Shown in pieces: positions 13,258 through 24,308 of a DNA stretch of 64,000 nucleotides. How positions within the stretch are numbered: the stretch's first letter is position 1; every line of letters begins with the position of its first letter. The notes beneath the pieces are model-generated. The model did not search any database. It saw nothing but the letters and a program-made list of their open reading frames with translations, and had not been told where the DNA came from. The position numbers were made by a program, and so were the translations under genes. This stretch comes from Budorcas taxicolor (taxonomy: Eukaryota; Chordata; Mammalia; Artiodactyla; Bovidae), in the NCBI RefSeq assembly GCF_023091745.1, contig NC_068935.1, positions 60,412,724 through 60,476,723 on the forward strand. The letters are read 5' to 3'.

Positions 13258-14215
13258 GATGTCCATGTGTAGAGTCGTCTCTTGTGTTGTTGGAAGAGGG
13301 TGTTTGCTATGACCAGTATATTCTCTAGGCAAAACTCTATTAGCCTTTGCCGTGCTTCATTCTGTCCTCCAAGGCCAAATTTGCCCATTATTCCAGGTAT
13401 TTCTTAACTTCCTACCTTTGCATTCCTTCCCCTATAATGAAAAGGACATCTTTTTGGGGTGTTAGTTTTAGAAGGTCTTGTAGGTCTTCATGGAGCCATT
13501 CAACTTCAACTTCTTCAGCATACCAGTCAGGGCATAGACTTGGATTACTGTGATAGTGAATGGTTTGCCTTGGAAACGAATAGAGATCATTCTCTCATTT
13601 TTGAGATTGCATCCAAGTACTGCATTTCAGACTCTTTTGTTGACTATGATGGCTATTCCATTTCTTCTAAGGGATTCTTGCCCACAATAGTAGATAAATG
13701 GTCATCTGAGGTAAATTCACCCATTCCAATCCATTTTAGTTTGCTGATTCCTAAAATGTCAATGTTCACTCTTGCCATCTGTTTGACCACTTCCAATTTG
13801 CCTTGATTCATACACCTAATATCCCAGGTTCCTATGCAATGTTGTTCTTTACAACGTCGGACTTTACTTCCATCACCAGTCACATCCACAACTGGGTGTT
13901 GTTTTTCCTTTGGCTCCATCTCTTCATTATTTCTGGGGTTATTTCTCCACTGATCTCCAGTAGCATATTGGGCACCTGCCGACCTGGGGAGTTCATCTTT
14001 CAGTGTCCTATCTTTTTGCCTTTTCATACTGTTCATGGGATTCTCAAGGCAAGAATACTGAAGTAGTTTGCCATTCCCTTCTCCAGTGGATCACGTTTTG
14101 TCAGAATTCTCCACCATGACCCATTCATCTTGGGTGGCCCTTCACCACATGGCTCATCGTTTCATTGAGTTAGACAAGCTTGTCGTCCATGTGATCAGAT
14201 TAGTTAGTTTTCTGT

Positions 14216-14821
14216 GATTGTGGTTAAGCACAATGAAGGCCAACTCTTAAGGTTGTTCTGTTATTAATATTTTCCCTATTTACTCCCTCAGCAACCTGAA
14301 CAAGCACAACTAAACCTACATTTTTGCTTTTGTCATGCCAAATTCCCTGCATGCACACACACATTCACACACACACACTTCCAAAATGAGGGCAGGTGGA
14401 ACAGGGGCTATCTTAGCTAGAACTCTCTTCAAAGAGGTGACATTTGAACAGAGCCTGGAAGGATGTGAGAGGGTTCCAGTGTGAGATCTGGTGATGGTGT
14501 CCCAGGTAAAGAGAACTCCAGTGGCATAGCCTGGGATGAGGGGAAGAGCTTGGCACATTCAGCTCTGGGTGCCTGGGAGGCAGAGGGCAAGGGGAGAAGA
14601 GAAGGAGGCATGGTCAGAGGTGGTCCCCCAGGACACAGCATCAATTACTCACTGAGCACCTGGTTCAGACCATGCTTTTCCTGAATAGGAGCTCACACTC
14701 CAGAGTCAGACACAGATCATCCTTAGGAACTAAGCAAATGACCCAGAGAATCCTGATGACAAGAGAATAAGAGTAAGGCAGTAAAGACTGGGGGCAATTT
14801 TCTACAGGGTAACCAGGGTAA
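14216..14821 (-). repeat. Unique sequence and L2-like fragment
   Basis: A short CA-rich tract lies at about 14348-14380. From about 14405 to 14700 there is an old repeat with a GAGGTGACATTTGAACAGAGCC-like block that I read as L2 in minus orientation. No gene is supported. Confidence 0.45.
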
Positions 14822-15662
14822 TCATGTGAAATGCAGGGCTGGGTGAAGCGCAAGTTGGAATCAAGACTGCCAGGAGAAATATCAATAACCTCAGATACGC
14901 AGATGACACCACCCTTATGGCAGAAAGTGAAGAAGAACTAAAGAACTTCTTGATGAAAGTGAAAGAGGAGATTGAAAGAGTTGGCTTAAAACTCAACATT
15001 GAGAAAACTAAGATCATGACTTGTGGTCCTATCACTTCATGGCAAGTAGATGGGGAAACAACGGAAGCAGTGACAGACTTTATTTTCTTGGGCTCCAAAA
15101 TTACTGCATATGGTGACTGCAGCCATGAAATTAAAAGACACTTGCTCCTTGGAAGAACAACCTAGACAGCATATTAAAAAGCAGAGACATTATTTGCCAA
15201 CAAAGATTTGTCTAGTCAAAACTCTGCTTTTTTCAGTAGTCATGTATGGATGTGAGAGTTGGACTATAAAGAAAGCTGAGTGCCAAGGAATTGATGCTTT
15301 TGAACTGTGGTGTTGGAGAAGACTCTTGAGGGTCCCTCAGACTGTAAGGAGATCCAACCAGTCAATCCTAAAGGATATCAGTCCTAAATATTCATTTTAA
15401 AGGCAGATGCTGAAGCTGAAACTCCAATACTTTGGCCACCTTATGTGAAGACCTGACTCATTTGAAAAGACCCTGATGCTGGGAAAGATTGGAGGCAGGA
15501 GGAGAAGGGGATGACAGAGAATGAGCTGGCTGGATGGCATCACTGACTCAATGGACGTGAGTTTGAGTAAGCTCTGGGAGATGGTGAAGGACAGAGAAGC
15601 CTGTGGTGCTGCAGTCCATGGGGTCGCAAAGAGTCAAACATGAATGAGCAACTGAACTGAAC
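14822..15662 (+). mobile_element. BovB copy 3, 5'-truncated 3' fragment
   Basis: It begins within the RT just before the YADD motif and runs through the basic C-terminal region to the ACTGA tail. A frame open from 14917 breaks at about 15165. The flanks resemble L2, but the target duplication is not clean. Confidence 0.9.
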
Positions 15663-16020
15663 CAAGGAAGGCTTCTCCAAGGAGGAGACATTGGAGTGAG
15701 CCGAAGGATGAAGCCATGTGGACAACTAATGAAAAAAACGTAGGGAGTGGTAAATCCTGATGGCCATCAGGGCTGTGGTGAGAGTAAACGAGTTGACTGA
15801 GACTGGTGTATGTTTACATCCAAAGGGACACTTGGCTTCAGATTACAGCTGCATGAACTTGCATAAGGACTCAACCTCCCTGTCCTCTTTGAGGACTGTG
15901 CCTCAAAGTCCTCCTCTGTCTAATGGGTATAAAACCAGTACCCATCTTATAGGGCTGTTGTTGGTTTGAAACATGTACATGGCAAGTGCTAAATATCAGC
16001 TTTTATTTTCCACAGGATTA
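15663..16020. repeat. L2-like scrap followed by a plus-strand MIR
   Basis: 15663-15725 resembles the 'GGAAGGCTTC..GAGGAGACATT' segment of an L2-type repeat. 15755-16015 shows MIR features (CTCTGTCTAATGGGTATAAA, then ATAGGGCTGTTG). Confidence 0.5.
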
Positions 16021-17084
16021 GCACTTTGGTGAATGTTTTTGGTGTAAAGAAGGTAACGAACTTTTGAAAATGTGGGTGGCTTTCTTGCTTTTTAAGCATT
16101 TAAATGAATGTGGTATTTCAGACTTTTGATTTTATTTAAATGTATATAGGTACGGTAACTTTTCCAACTGTTAGTATGAATTTGCCTACATTTGACTAGT
16201 TAAATCCATAAGCTTTATATATCTTTTGTGTGTTTTTTCTTTAGAGAAATGTTTAAAGAAGCAATTATTTCATAAGTAAATTCTGGAGAATGGGTCTGAA
16301 CAGGCCAGTGCGACGCTAGCTGTTTTAGCACTGCAGCTGGCCTTGTGCATGTCCATCCCCAAAGGTCAGCCTGCTCAAGGAAATTTCCGTCAGAACACTG
16401 GATCACTCCTCCTGCCAAGGGGCTTGTTGTGGTGGAGGAGCTGACATACTGGTCTGGCCTGGCTGATGCTTCTCTCATTCCCAGGGATTAGATTCAATGT
16501 CTTGCTGAGTCCACATGGCAATGAACATAGGCCATTCCCTAGCTCTGGCTCCTGACGCACATGGGCCTCTCTTCCCTCAGGTAACAGCCAGAAGCACTGG
16601 GACTGAGGGCCCCTCCCTCCTGGTGGCAGTTTTGGGGCTGCCCACCTGAGGTATCTAACCTCCAGCCCCTCCCTCTGTCATTTCAGGCCCACTTGAAATA
16701 ACCTTAAGATTCCCTCCCCTAAATCTGATCCCCTGGCTGTGCCCAGGTCCACATCTAAAGTGCTCTGAATATCTCCAGCCTAGACCCCTGCTAAAACTGC
16801 AGACATGCTTGTCCAGATATCTATGTGACATACAGAGACACACACACTTTTGAACATCTCAGAATCACCACATGCAAAGTCAACCTCTGACCTTTCTCCA
16901 ACACACAACCAGCTCCCTCCACCCAACTTCTCCATTTCCATTCTCCGAGAAGTACAGGGGGGAAAAATAATGGAAGAGAAAGAAAAAGAAACAAATAGAA
17001 AACAATCTTAGGATGGTCCTTCACTCCCTTCCTTCTTCCTTCACAGTATCTGATACAGCAGGGAACCCTGAAGGCTTGGCTCTC
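16021..17084. other. Unique sequence, no gene recognised
   Basis: No convincing exon, domain or repeat family is visible. Open frames on both strands are short and lack context. Confidence 0.5.
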
Positions 17085-17480
17085 TTCCCTGCCATCACTC
17101 TGGCCTGGCCCAGCCAAACTGCCAGCAGCCTCCTCTTTGGTTTCCCTGCCTCCAACCTCATCCCTGCTCCCTCCACCTCCCTATCTTCCCTGACCAACCC
17201 TTGGGAAACTGAAAATATTAACTCAGATTGTGTCCCTTTTCTGGTCACAACTCCCCAGGGCCTGCAAAGCCCTAGGAATGAAGGTTCCAGATGTGACTCC
17301 TCCCCTCACGCTCAGTTCCTTGCAGACGGCACACGGATCCTAGGTTTGCCAGATGCCCTGGACTCAGTCGCACAGCCAAGCCTGTGCACATGCTGGTCCC
17401 TCTGCTTGCAGCTGTCCCACATCTTTCCTCACTGGCTGTCAGGAGGGGACATCACTCACGAGCACCGCTCTGCCCTGGAC
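17085..17480 (+). mobile_element. Degraded L2 LINE 3' region
   Basis: The CT-rich run with TCTGATC-like and CTCCCCAGGGCC-like blocks and a GTCCCTCTGCTTGCA block follows L2 order. The 164-codon frame here (17013-17507) is explained by this stop-poor CT-rich repeat and is not called as a gene. Confidence 0.5.
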
Positions 17481-18084
17481 ACGGTCACCTGCACTTCAGT
17501 GCCCTGAGCAGGCACTTTCATCTAGGGGCTTTAGGATTTGGGTGATGATCTGGGAATGGCAGCATTCACCGGCACGGGTCCATCAGCGCAGAGGCCATCA
17601 CCAGAGCTGGCAGAGGCAGGCGACAAGGGCAGCGAATCTGGCTTTGTAGTTCCCAGTCCAGGACACAGGCGGCGACGCTGCCAAGCCTCAGACCCGCCTC
17701 TGTGCAGTGCGGACCATGCTTTCTCTTCCACCACCTTGGCTGTGACACTCCTTGGGAACCTCTAAGCCCCGGGACCAAGCCAAGAACAGATAAAGTAACT
17801 GCCTGGAAGACCGGGCCAGAAGCCCAGCCCCGAAGTGGCCCCCTGTAAGGCACGGAAACGTCCCTCCCCTGCTTCCTCATTGGTTCAACTATGCTCAGGT
17901 GCAGCCCCTTCTGGGTGATGTAGTTCCCACAGCGCGAGGCTGAGGCCTTTGGTCTGGAGCTCACAGACCAACACGCATAATCCTAAGGGTGAGAGTTTTG
18001 TGGAGTTCAGGATTTTCAGTCAGCGCAAAAAGACTTCAGACAGGACCGTGGTGGTGAATATGGAGGAGGTGTAGACTGAAGAAA
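17481..18084. other. GC-richer unique sequence, no gene recognised
   Basis: Overlapping frames occur on both strands, which is typical of GC-rich DNA. No domain, splice-site pair or promoter makes one frame credible. Confidence 0.45.
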
Positions 18085-18475
18085 AACACACAGCCTGAAA
18101 GTTGTGAGTTATGTTTGGACTGTACTAGAGCCCAGGAAACAGCCTCTCAGAGGGCTCTGAGGAACCGTTCAAAGAGGTAAGGGAGGAACCAGGGTATATA
18201 GGAGTTTTTGGTGGAAAAAAAGAAAACATGTAATGGAACAAGAAAATGTTACCGCTAAGCACAAAACAAACATCCCTAGTTGAGTAATTTAGCGCTTTTC
18301 TTTCTATGGAAAGATTCAAAAGCATGGGCTCATGGAAATCATTCCTTTGATGTTCATCTCAGCTATCTAGGGCCAGAATCATGGTGTTTCCCACCCCGGG
18401 CCCTTCAAGGTGCACCTTCAGGGATGGTTTCAGTGGCTGCTGACTGGCTGGCCAAAACATCCTTTGTTTGCTGGA
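18085..18475. repeat. Unnamed LTR-like repeat, left copy
   Basis: The segment is clearly homologous, in the same orientation, to 26085-26475. Shared blocks include AAGAGGTAAGGGAGGA, CTATCTAGGGCCAGA and a final GGCTGCTGACTGGC-like end. Size and composition suggest an old retroviral LTR, but I cannot name the family. Confidence 0.55.
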
Positions 18476-19121
18476 TTGGCAGGTGAGGTTGTTTGTCCAC
18501 GGAGGCATGCCAGGTCATCCTGAAGCTGATAGAAAAGGGCGGCTCCTGCCTCTGCTTCTGTCAAAAAATAAAATCTCCCCTGTATAATTGTAAACTGTGT
18601 TGCACACCAGCGAGCAATGCTGTTGTATCCAGGTACAGTTCTTTTTAGGAATATAAGAACTATCTCAGAAAAAAAATGTGACTTACCAAGTGCCATTTCC
18701 TGTGGGGATAGTGGCTGTACTGGCCACAGTCAACAGGTATGGAAAGCGGCCATTTGAGCCCTGAGTAAAAGTTGGGGACACCATGATCTCATTCCCTTGC
18801 TGGAAAGTGATTATAACTCCCCCTGAAATTTTAGTGACAGTGTCTGTGTTGTGTAGGGAACTGAGATTATCTCAGAAAAAACGGTTGTGAAATAGCTGCT
18901 TATTTAAGCCTATGGATCATCATTATGTAGTTATTCTAAGGCAGTAGCAGAAAGAGCTCTGGGTAAACATGTCTGTGATATTTGAAAAGGTTAGGATCTC
19001 ATTGAAGTTTGACCAGGGAACTCTGAAGCCTGAGAAGCTGAGGTCATGGTTACGCTGGAAACTTGGCTATCCTGAGGCTTTGACTTTCTAAAGTTGATAT
19101 TTTTATCATTCTGAGCAATAC
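18476..19121. other. Sequence between LTR-like repeats, no gene recognised
   Basis: It contains purine-rich and AT-rich stretches without a recognisable family. It may be internal sequence of the same old retroelement as the flanking repeat pair. Confidence 0.35.
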
Positions 19122-19374
19122 TGTTTCAGAAACCAGTAATCGAGAAACCAAGCACCACACTTGGAGAGTTGGAGAACTCAGATTTATTATGCTGGTGGGC
19201 CCAGAGGAGTTAACATTCCAGCTCTGAGCCCTGAACAAAGGGGTTATAGGGTTTTTATAGACAGACTATAGTGGGCAACACTGCCTGTTAACAGGATGGT
19301 TTAAACTAAGGGGTTTCATGTGTGTGGGAACAGTGGCCAAGATGGGGAGGGGGATGCCTGACCTGGACAGGCAT
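19122..19374 (-). mobile_element. R/U5 half of an older class I LTR, split by the provirus
   Basis: On the minus strand a TATAAAAA box (complement of 19253-19260) precedes an AATAAA (complement of 19193-19198). The segment ends at a TGTTTCAG edge (CA end on the minus strand). The U3-like half resumes at 25756. The provirus therefore landed inside a solo LTR or LTR fragment. Confidence 0.6.
19371..19374. repeat. 4-bp target-site duplication GCAT, left
   Basis: GCAT abuts the outer edge of the left LTR and is repeated exactly at 25752-25755 after the right LTR. Four base pairs is the size made by gammaretroviral integrases. Confidence 0.85.
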
Positions 19375-20143
19375 TGTTGTAGCAGCAATTTTCGGGAAAC
19401 AAACTCACTCAGAAGGACAATGCAGATAGTGGAGTGCAGTTTATCACACCGACAGGCCCAAGGCGGAGTCTCCTCTCAGCCAAGGACCCCGACCAGCATT
19501 TGTGAAAATCTTTTATACCCCATGTGTACATGTCTGAACCCACCACTCCAAATTCCTTGAGACTTACATAAACCAAGTGAAAGTGAAAGTGAAGTCGCTC
19601 AGTCGTGTCCGACTCTTTGTTGCCCCGTGGACTGTAGCCTACCAGGCTCCTCCATCCATGGGATTCTCCAGGCAAGAATACTGGAGTGGGTTGCCATTTC
19701 CTTCTCCAGGGGGTCTTCCCAACCCAGGGATCGAACCCGGGTCTCCCACATTGGAGGCAGATGCTTTAACCTCTAAGCCACCAGGGAAGCCGAGGAAAAT
19801 ACAATCCCAATAACCCCATCATTCACGTGCTATGTGCTCATGTGCTCAAACAGTCAAACAATTAGCCAATCAATAATCAATAAACCCAAGGTTACACTCC
19901 GATTGATACAGAAAAATTTATGGCCTGTCTGGAGGAAGGGGTGATTAGTGTATGTTTTCTCTTAGGCGATGAGTAACCTAGATACAATCTTCAAGGTTCC
20001 CCTGTCTGGAGGGGGTCTTATCCTTCTGTGGTTGTTTTCATAGGCACTAAATACAGAGTTCAGAGTCCATTGGAAAGGTAGCCAAGCATGATCAGCATGA
20101 ACAGGCCTAAGATGGAGTCCAGGCCCTATGAATTCCTTCTTCA
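19375..20143 (-). repeat. 3' LTR of the provirus, carrying a SINE
   Basis: Homologous along its length to the 5' LTR at 25204-25751. On the plus strand both begin TGTTGTAG and end CTTCTTCA, giving short inverted ends. A Bov-tA SINE interrupts it. The polyadenylation hexamer that is AATAAA in the 5' LTR reads GATAAA here (complement of 19440-19445). Confidence 0.95.
19578..19790 (-). mobile_element. Bov-tA SINE inside the 3' LTR
   Basis: On the minus strand it has the tRNA-like head with a GGTTCGATCCCTGG B box, the CACTCCAGTATTC block and the GACACGACTGAGCGACTTC tail. The 5' LTR has the uninterrupted site (AACCAAGGAAAA), so the SINE arrived after the provirus. Short imperfect flanking duplications (CCAAG and CCGAG) are visible. 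Confidence 0.92.
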
Positions 20144-20155
20144 TTCCCCCTCTTG
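20144..20155 (-). promoter_or_regulatory. Polypurine tract of the provirus
   Basis: On the minus strand CAAGAGGGGGAA directly precedes the 3' LTR start (TGAAG). This is the expected site of plus-strand DNA priming. Confidence 0.9.
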
Positions 20156-20269
20156 ATGCTCTTAACTCATATTATGAGCATCACTCATAGGGATATATTG
20201 CACCCTGTCTCTCCAACTACCAATTTGGGAGAATTACATCAAGCTTCGGGTTACAGAGTTCATAATATA

Positions 20270-20720
20270 TTGCAAAATTCAGGGTGCACAAAGCAGAACT
20301 ATCAAGACAACTACAACAGTGGTAAATATAGTTTTCCACCAATTGCCCCTCACCTAAGATAGAGCCAAAGTCCAGAAAGGAATGTTTTCATTTGATATTG
20401 CTTTTTCCCTGGTTTTTCATGTCATCTAAAGCAGTTGATACATTGCCAGATAAGTCAGGAATGTATGCATAACATTCAACCTTGAGCAGCTGTGAGTATG
20501 TCCAAAGCCATTCTATTATGAATTACTGCTTTTCTCATTTGGATTTGCTCTTCATTTAAGGCTTGGATGGCTTTTGTTCTATCTAGGAGGGCCTGTTTTG
20601 TGAAATTAGTCAAAACCTCTACTTTAATCATGATATCTGTTGTCCCTATAGAGGGTACGAATAAGGCAGCAATATACTCATATCATCGAAACATAGATCT
20701 TGTCCACCTAGCATGCAAAT
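20270..20720 (-). pseudogene. env transmembrane-subunit remnant
   Basis: The minus strand shows a degraded envelope TM region: a heptad-type segment (about 20510-20595), then a disulfide/immunosuppressive-type region broken by a stop and frameshift (about 20440-20510), then a hydrophobic anchor with a TTVVVVLIVLLC core (about 20280-20315). Stops and frameshifts are frequent. The upstream surface subunit is missing apart from its N-terminus, so no envelope protein can be made. Confidence 0.75.
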
Positions 20721-20894
20721 AATGTAGATTTACCGTGGCTACCGGGGTAGATTTACAACAAGTAGGTTAGGCTTTTGTTACACTGGCATTTATATCAAAT
20801 GTAACCCCATGACCCAAATCTATTGACTGTAGGTCTTACACCAAGAGAGCGAGGAGAGGTTATGATTGGCAAGAGAGAGGAAAGTCTCTTTTTG

Positions 20895-21134
20895 TCATCC
20901 CAGAAAAGAGCGGAGTGGTTTAAAATCTCCTTGGCAGAGTGGTGACACCCACCAAGGAAATCCATCCATCACTGACAGAGGCATAGCCCTACATACCCAG
21001 CAGTTGGAAGTGTTGTGGAAGTCTGCGTAGGAATGTGCCCATGAGATGAAAACATTGTCCTGAGTTGAAACAGAAGTTAAATTCAAAATCACGTTGATGA
21101 GGCCAAGCAGCAGGAGTTGATTGTGCAGCTTCAT
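20895..21134 (-). pseudogene. env signal peptide and surface-subunit N-terminus
   Basis: A 79-codon frame opens with a hydrophobic signal-peptide-like stretch (LLLLGLINVIL) and continues to an NCWVC motif, as seen near the start of gammaretroviral-type surface proteins. It ends at a stop and the following sequence no longer encodes a surface subunit. The start lies about 60 bp downstream of the apparent pol stop (TAA, complement of about 21192-21194). Confidence 0.75.
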
Positions 21135-21191
21135 CCTGAAGGGGCTCGTCCAGGATCTTCTTTTCCTTCTTCTTAGGGATGGTCTTAGTTT

Positions 21192-22131
21192 CTTAAGGGT
21201 CAGCAGGGTCCCTCTGTGCAGTCCATTCAGCGTTTTTTGGGTCTGCGTGGTGTGTTCTCTTCACCCTCGTATGATGGATCCAAGGGACAATACCTGCAAC
21301 TTTAACTGCAGTAGGGGTAGTTAGAATAACATGAGGGCCCTTTCACCAAGGGGCTAGCAAATCATGTTTCCAATCTTTGACCCATACTTGGTCACCAAGT
21401 GTAAACTCATGAATCTGTACAAACTTAGTTACCCGATTTATTACCTTACCCAAGTCCATCTGCTGGGAAATCCCCTTACCTGAGGCAAATTTGTTGACAC
21501 CTGTTTTATTATGGGAGGGGGCCTCCCATTCACAATTTCGTATGGAGAATAGCCTTGGGCCTGTGGGGTCATCCTGAGTCTGAGCAGAGCCATCAGAAGC
21601 AAGTCCACCCAGGAGCAGTCAGTCTCTAGGATCCACTTGGAGAGTCTCTTTAATGTCTGGTTGGTTCATTCCACCATCTTAGAACTCTGGGCCTATATGC
21701 AGTGTGCAGTTTCCATTTGATGTTTAAAGTTTTGCTTACTTGTACTAAATCAGCTACAAAAGCCGGGTCATTGTCTGAACCAATGCTGATAGAAAGTCCA
21801 AATCTGGGAACTATTTCCCTAAGCAGGCACCGGGCTACTTCTGATGCTCTTTCAGTTCAGGTAGGAAAAGCTTCTACCCATCCCAAGAATGTACATACCA
21901 TGATCAGCAGGTAACAGTAGTGTCGGTGAGGTTCATTTCAGTGAAGTCCACTCCCAGGTGTTCAAAGGGCAGCGTGCCTGTCAGCTGAATACCCGGAGGT
22001 TTTTGTCTGAATACCCGAGAGGCAGTATTAACCTGTGAGCAGGCAGCATGGCCTAGGTGGGTCGCTTGGTGTGTTTGGCTTACCAGATTGTGTGCCAGCT
22101 CCTCTGGTACCAATAATTTGCCACTTGGCAA
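21192..22131 (-). pseudogene. pol integrase remnant
   Basis: The frame at 21904-22131 contains a histidine-rich THQATHLGHAAC block and a HLGVDFTEM block, the latter at the start of the integrase catalytic core. Downstream, in one broken frame, come core and C-terminal blocks ending near a WIHHTRVK motif (about 21260). RNase H is almost wholly missing upstream, and the zinc-binding domain is shortened. Several in-frame stops are present, so no functional integrase is encoded. Confidence 0.8.
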
Positions 22132-22175
22132 TTCCCATCATCCCTTTTCAGTCTTGATGGCCCCTTCCACTTTGG

Positions 22176-22934
22176 CTAACCTGACAGCCGTTGTCCTTGT
22201 TTTATCAGGCTAGTGCCATCAGTATATAGGACCCAACTAGGGTCTGGAACCTTGTGTCCTTCTTTAAAACAAACCCGATACCTTACCTCCCCCTTGCAGA
22301 TCTGTGCCGTCTTTGACAACCGGTAACCTGCTTCCATCAGCAGCTGGAGCAGTGCTTTTGTCCCTTTCCAGCATTTTTCCTTGGTCTCGGTGGCCAACAG
22401 CAGGTCATCCCCATATTGTAGGAGCCAACATCCATACGCTTCCGGATGGAATGGGTTCAGGTCAGAAGCCAAGGCTTCCCCAAAGATGGCTGGGGAGTTC
22501 TTAAACCCTTGTGGGGGAGTCCAGATGAGCTGTTGCTTGGTGCCCTCGACTGGATCTTCCCATTCAAAGGCAAAGATGGGCTCTGATGCTGGGGCAAGGC
22601 ATACGCAGAAGAAGGCATCCTTGAGATCTAGGCGAGTATAAACTTTAGTCCTCAGCTGGAGGAGGCTAAGTAAGGTATAGGGGTTTGGAACAGTGGGGTG
22701 TAAAGTCACAGTAGCCTGGCTGACTAGCCTGAGATCCTGTACAGGCCTATAGTCCTGTCCTCCTTCCTTTTTGACTGGCAGGATCAGCATATTCCAAGCT
22801 GACTGGCACTCTCCTAGAATGCCCGCTTGTTTCAGTCTATTGATGTAGGGCAGTATGCCGGCCCAGGCCTCTATCGGTAGTGGGTACTGGCACTTTCTAA
22901 CCGGGATGGTGCCTGATTTGAGTTCTGTTATCAC
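22176..22934 (-). pseudogene. pol reverse transcriptase, internally deleted, YGDD active site
   Basis: A 252-codon open frame holds the RT palm and fingers: a QYPLPIEAW block, LDLKDAFFC (motif A), a TPPQGFKNSP block and the catalytic motif. The catalytic motif reads YGDD at 22404-22415, where gammaretroviral enzymes usually have valine. After the KGEVRYR block the frame jumps straight to a YTDGTSL block, the start of RNase H. The thumb/connection region is therefore deleted (roughly 300 residues by comparison with family length). The frame then terminates. Confidence 0.88.
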
Positions 22935-23129
22935 TGGGGCTTGATGTCTAGCCAGCCTGGGGGGAAGAGGGGTTTGTCTTTCACCCAGACCTCAGGGAAT
23001 AATTGAGTTAGCTCTCTCTCATGCTTTTCCAGCCCACCTGCTTCTTCCTTCGGAGGCTCATGCAACCTCCACTCATCTTGGGGTGGTATTGAGAGAGAGA
23101 GCACTCAGGAATGTAGAGGAATTCATGAA

Positions 23130-23358
23130 TCACTTAGTGCCCCCCTATCTGACATTTTCTGGGCTGGCAAAACGATTTAATCATCTCTTCTCCTGATACC
23201 CCAGTTACAGCGGTAGTCTTTTTGGACAGTGGTGCCACAGGTTTTGTTACTACTGACAGTTCTGCTCCTGTATCCTCCGTGAAGTCAATGTTTTGGTCCC
23301 CCACTTTTAAGGTTACCATGGGCTCTCGGGGACCTGATATCTCTGAGCCCGAGCAGCC
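23130..23358 (-). pseudogene. Retroviral protease
   Basis: Directly after the Gag stop, and in the same frame, the sequence encodes VTLKVGDQ, then an aspartic-protease active site with DTG followed by AELSVVT. The frame stays open for about 75 codons and then stops. In relatives the enzyme cleaves Gag and Gag-Pol. The substrate polyprotein is broken here. Confidence 0.85.
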
Positions 23359-23361
23359 CTA
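23359..23361 (-). promoter_or_regulatory. UAG read-through codon between gag and pol
   Basis: A single TAG separates the nucleocapsid end from the protease in the same frame, followed by GGCTGC. This is the known gammaretroviral arrangement, in which occasional read-through of UAG makes Gag-Pol. That it once worked here is inferred from position and frame. Confidence 0.8.
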
Positions 23362-24308
23362 TTTAATTTCCAGTCCAGCAAGCCCCACACCTACGGGAGC
23401 TTCCTCTTCCTTCCTTGCCTTAGGACATTCATTCTTCCAGTGGCCAAAAGCTTGGCACCAGGCACACTGGTTTGGCTGTAACAGGGCCTGGGGCCTCCGT
23501 TGGGACCGGTTGAAGGACTGTCCTGTCCCTGGGGCAGAGGAGGTTTTCCGGAGGGCCCGAGATAGACTTTCCCAGAGCAGCAGCTAGCATTGCAAATCTC
23601 TTGTCTGTTCTCTTTTGTTCCCTCTGGTTCTCTGGCAAAGCGCAGTCTCTGCTTAATTCCAACGTCTCCCTCCCCTTCTTGTCAGTACTCACGGGAGAGA
23701 CGGGTATAGCTTGGGTGGTTCAGCTGGAGCCAGATCCTGGAAGTGCTGGCCAGAGGCTTCTTTCACTGGGATCAGAGCCTGCCTAGGTGGCGGCTCTACG
23801 ACCTCGGGAAGAGCTGGCAGAGGAGCAGTGGCTGCTGCAGGACTTCACCTGGCCCTGGATTGGGCATTAAGGCAGCCTCTGATCCTAGTGGAGCACTGAG
23901 GAAGGAATGTCATCATTCAGTATGGAGGAGGGGTCAGGTTGACCCGTCCAAATCCTGTAGAATTTCCTTTTTATCATCAGTCAATTTTTGTGTCATTAAT
24001 ATTTTTCCCTTTCCCTTCTGGATACAGAACCTTGTCCAAGTAGGAGGGTCTTGAGCTAACCCTAGCCATGAGTCAATATATGGATATTGATCAAGGTGTC
24101 CTGGCTCTCCTACTGTATAGACTGCTTCCACTATTTTTAATTTCATGGTGTTCTCTGGTGGCCAGCCTACTCCTATGGTGGGCCATTCAACCTCACAGAG
24201 AATGTGGAGGTGGTTAGGCTTCATCTTCACCCCATAGTGTCCTCCTAATCCCTTAAAATTTTTAATCATGCACTCCAATACAGTTGCCTTAGATTCACTT
24301 CCTCCCAT
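23362..24308 (-). pseudogene. gag remnant: matrix, p12-like stretch and nucleocapsid, capsid deleted
   Basis: The start codon at 24308 gives MGGSES, a myristoylation-type N-terminus. The matrix domain is open to a stop at 23934. A proline-rich p12-like stretch with stops follows, then the end of capsid and a nucleocapsid with one intact zinc knuckle C-X2-C-X4-H-X4-C at 23425-23466. About 315 codons remain where relatives have over 500. Most of the capsid is absent. Confidence 0.85.

Larger units (their letters stand above)
10738..14215 (-). mobile_element. BovB copy 2, minus strand, 5'-truncated, hosting a SINE
   Basis: It reads from the ACTGA tail at 10738 back through the RT and endonuclease to the 5' leader, and stops near 14215. 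The first several hundred bases of a full BovB are missing. A BOV-A2 SINE interrupts the endonuclease region at 12982-13257. Confidence 0.92.

Noticed and set aside
13459..14066. Plus-strand frames of 87-115 codons
   Set aside because: They are antisense shadows of the minus-strand BovB endonuclease region.
17013..17507. 164-codon open frame on the plus strand
   Set aside because: It lies over CT-rich L2-like sequence that is naturally poor in stops, has no domain or splice context, and overlapping frames occur on the other strand.
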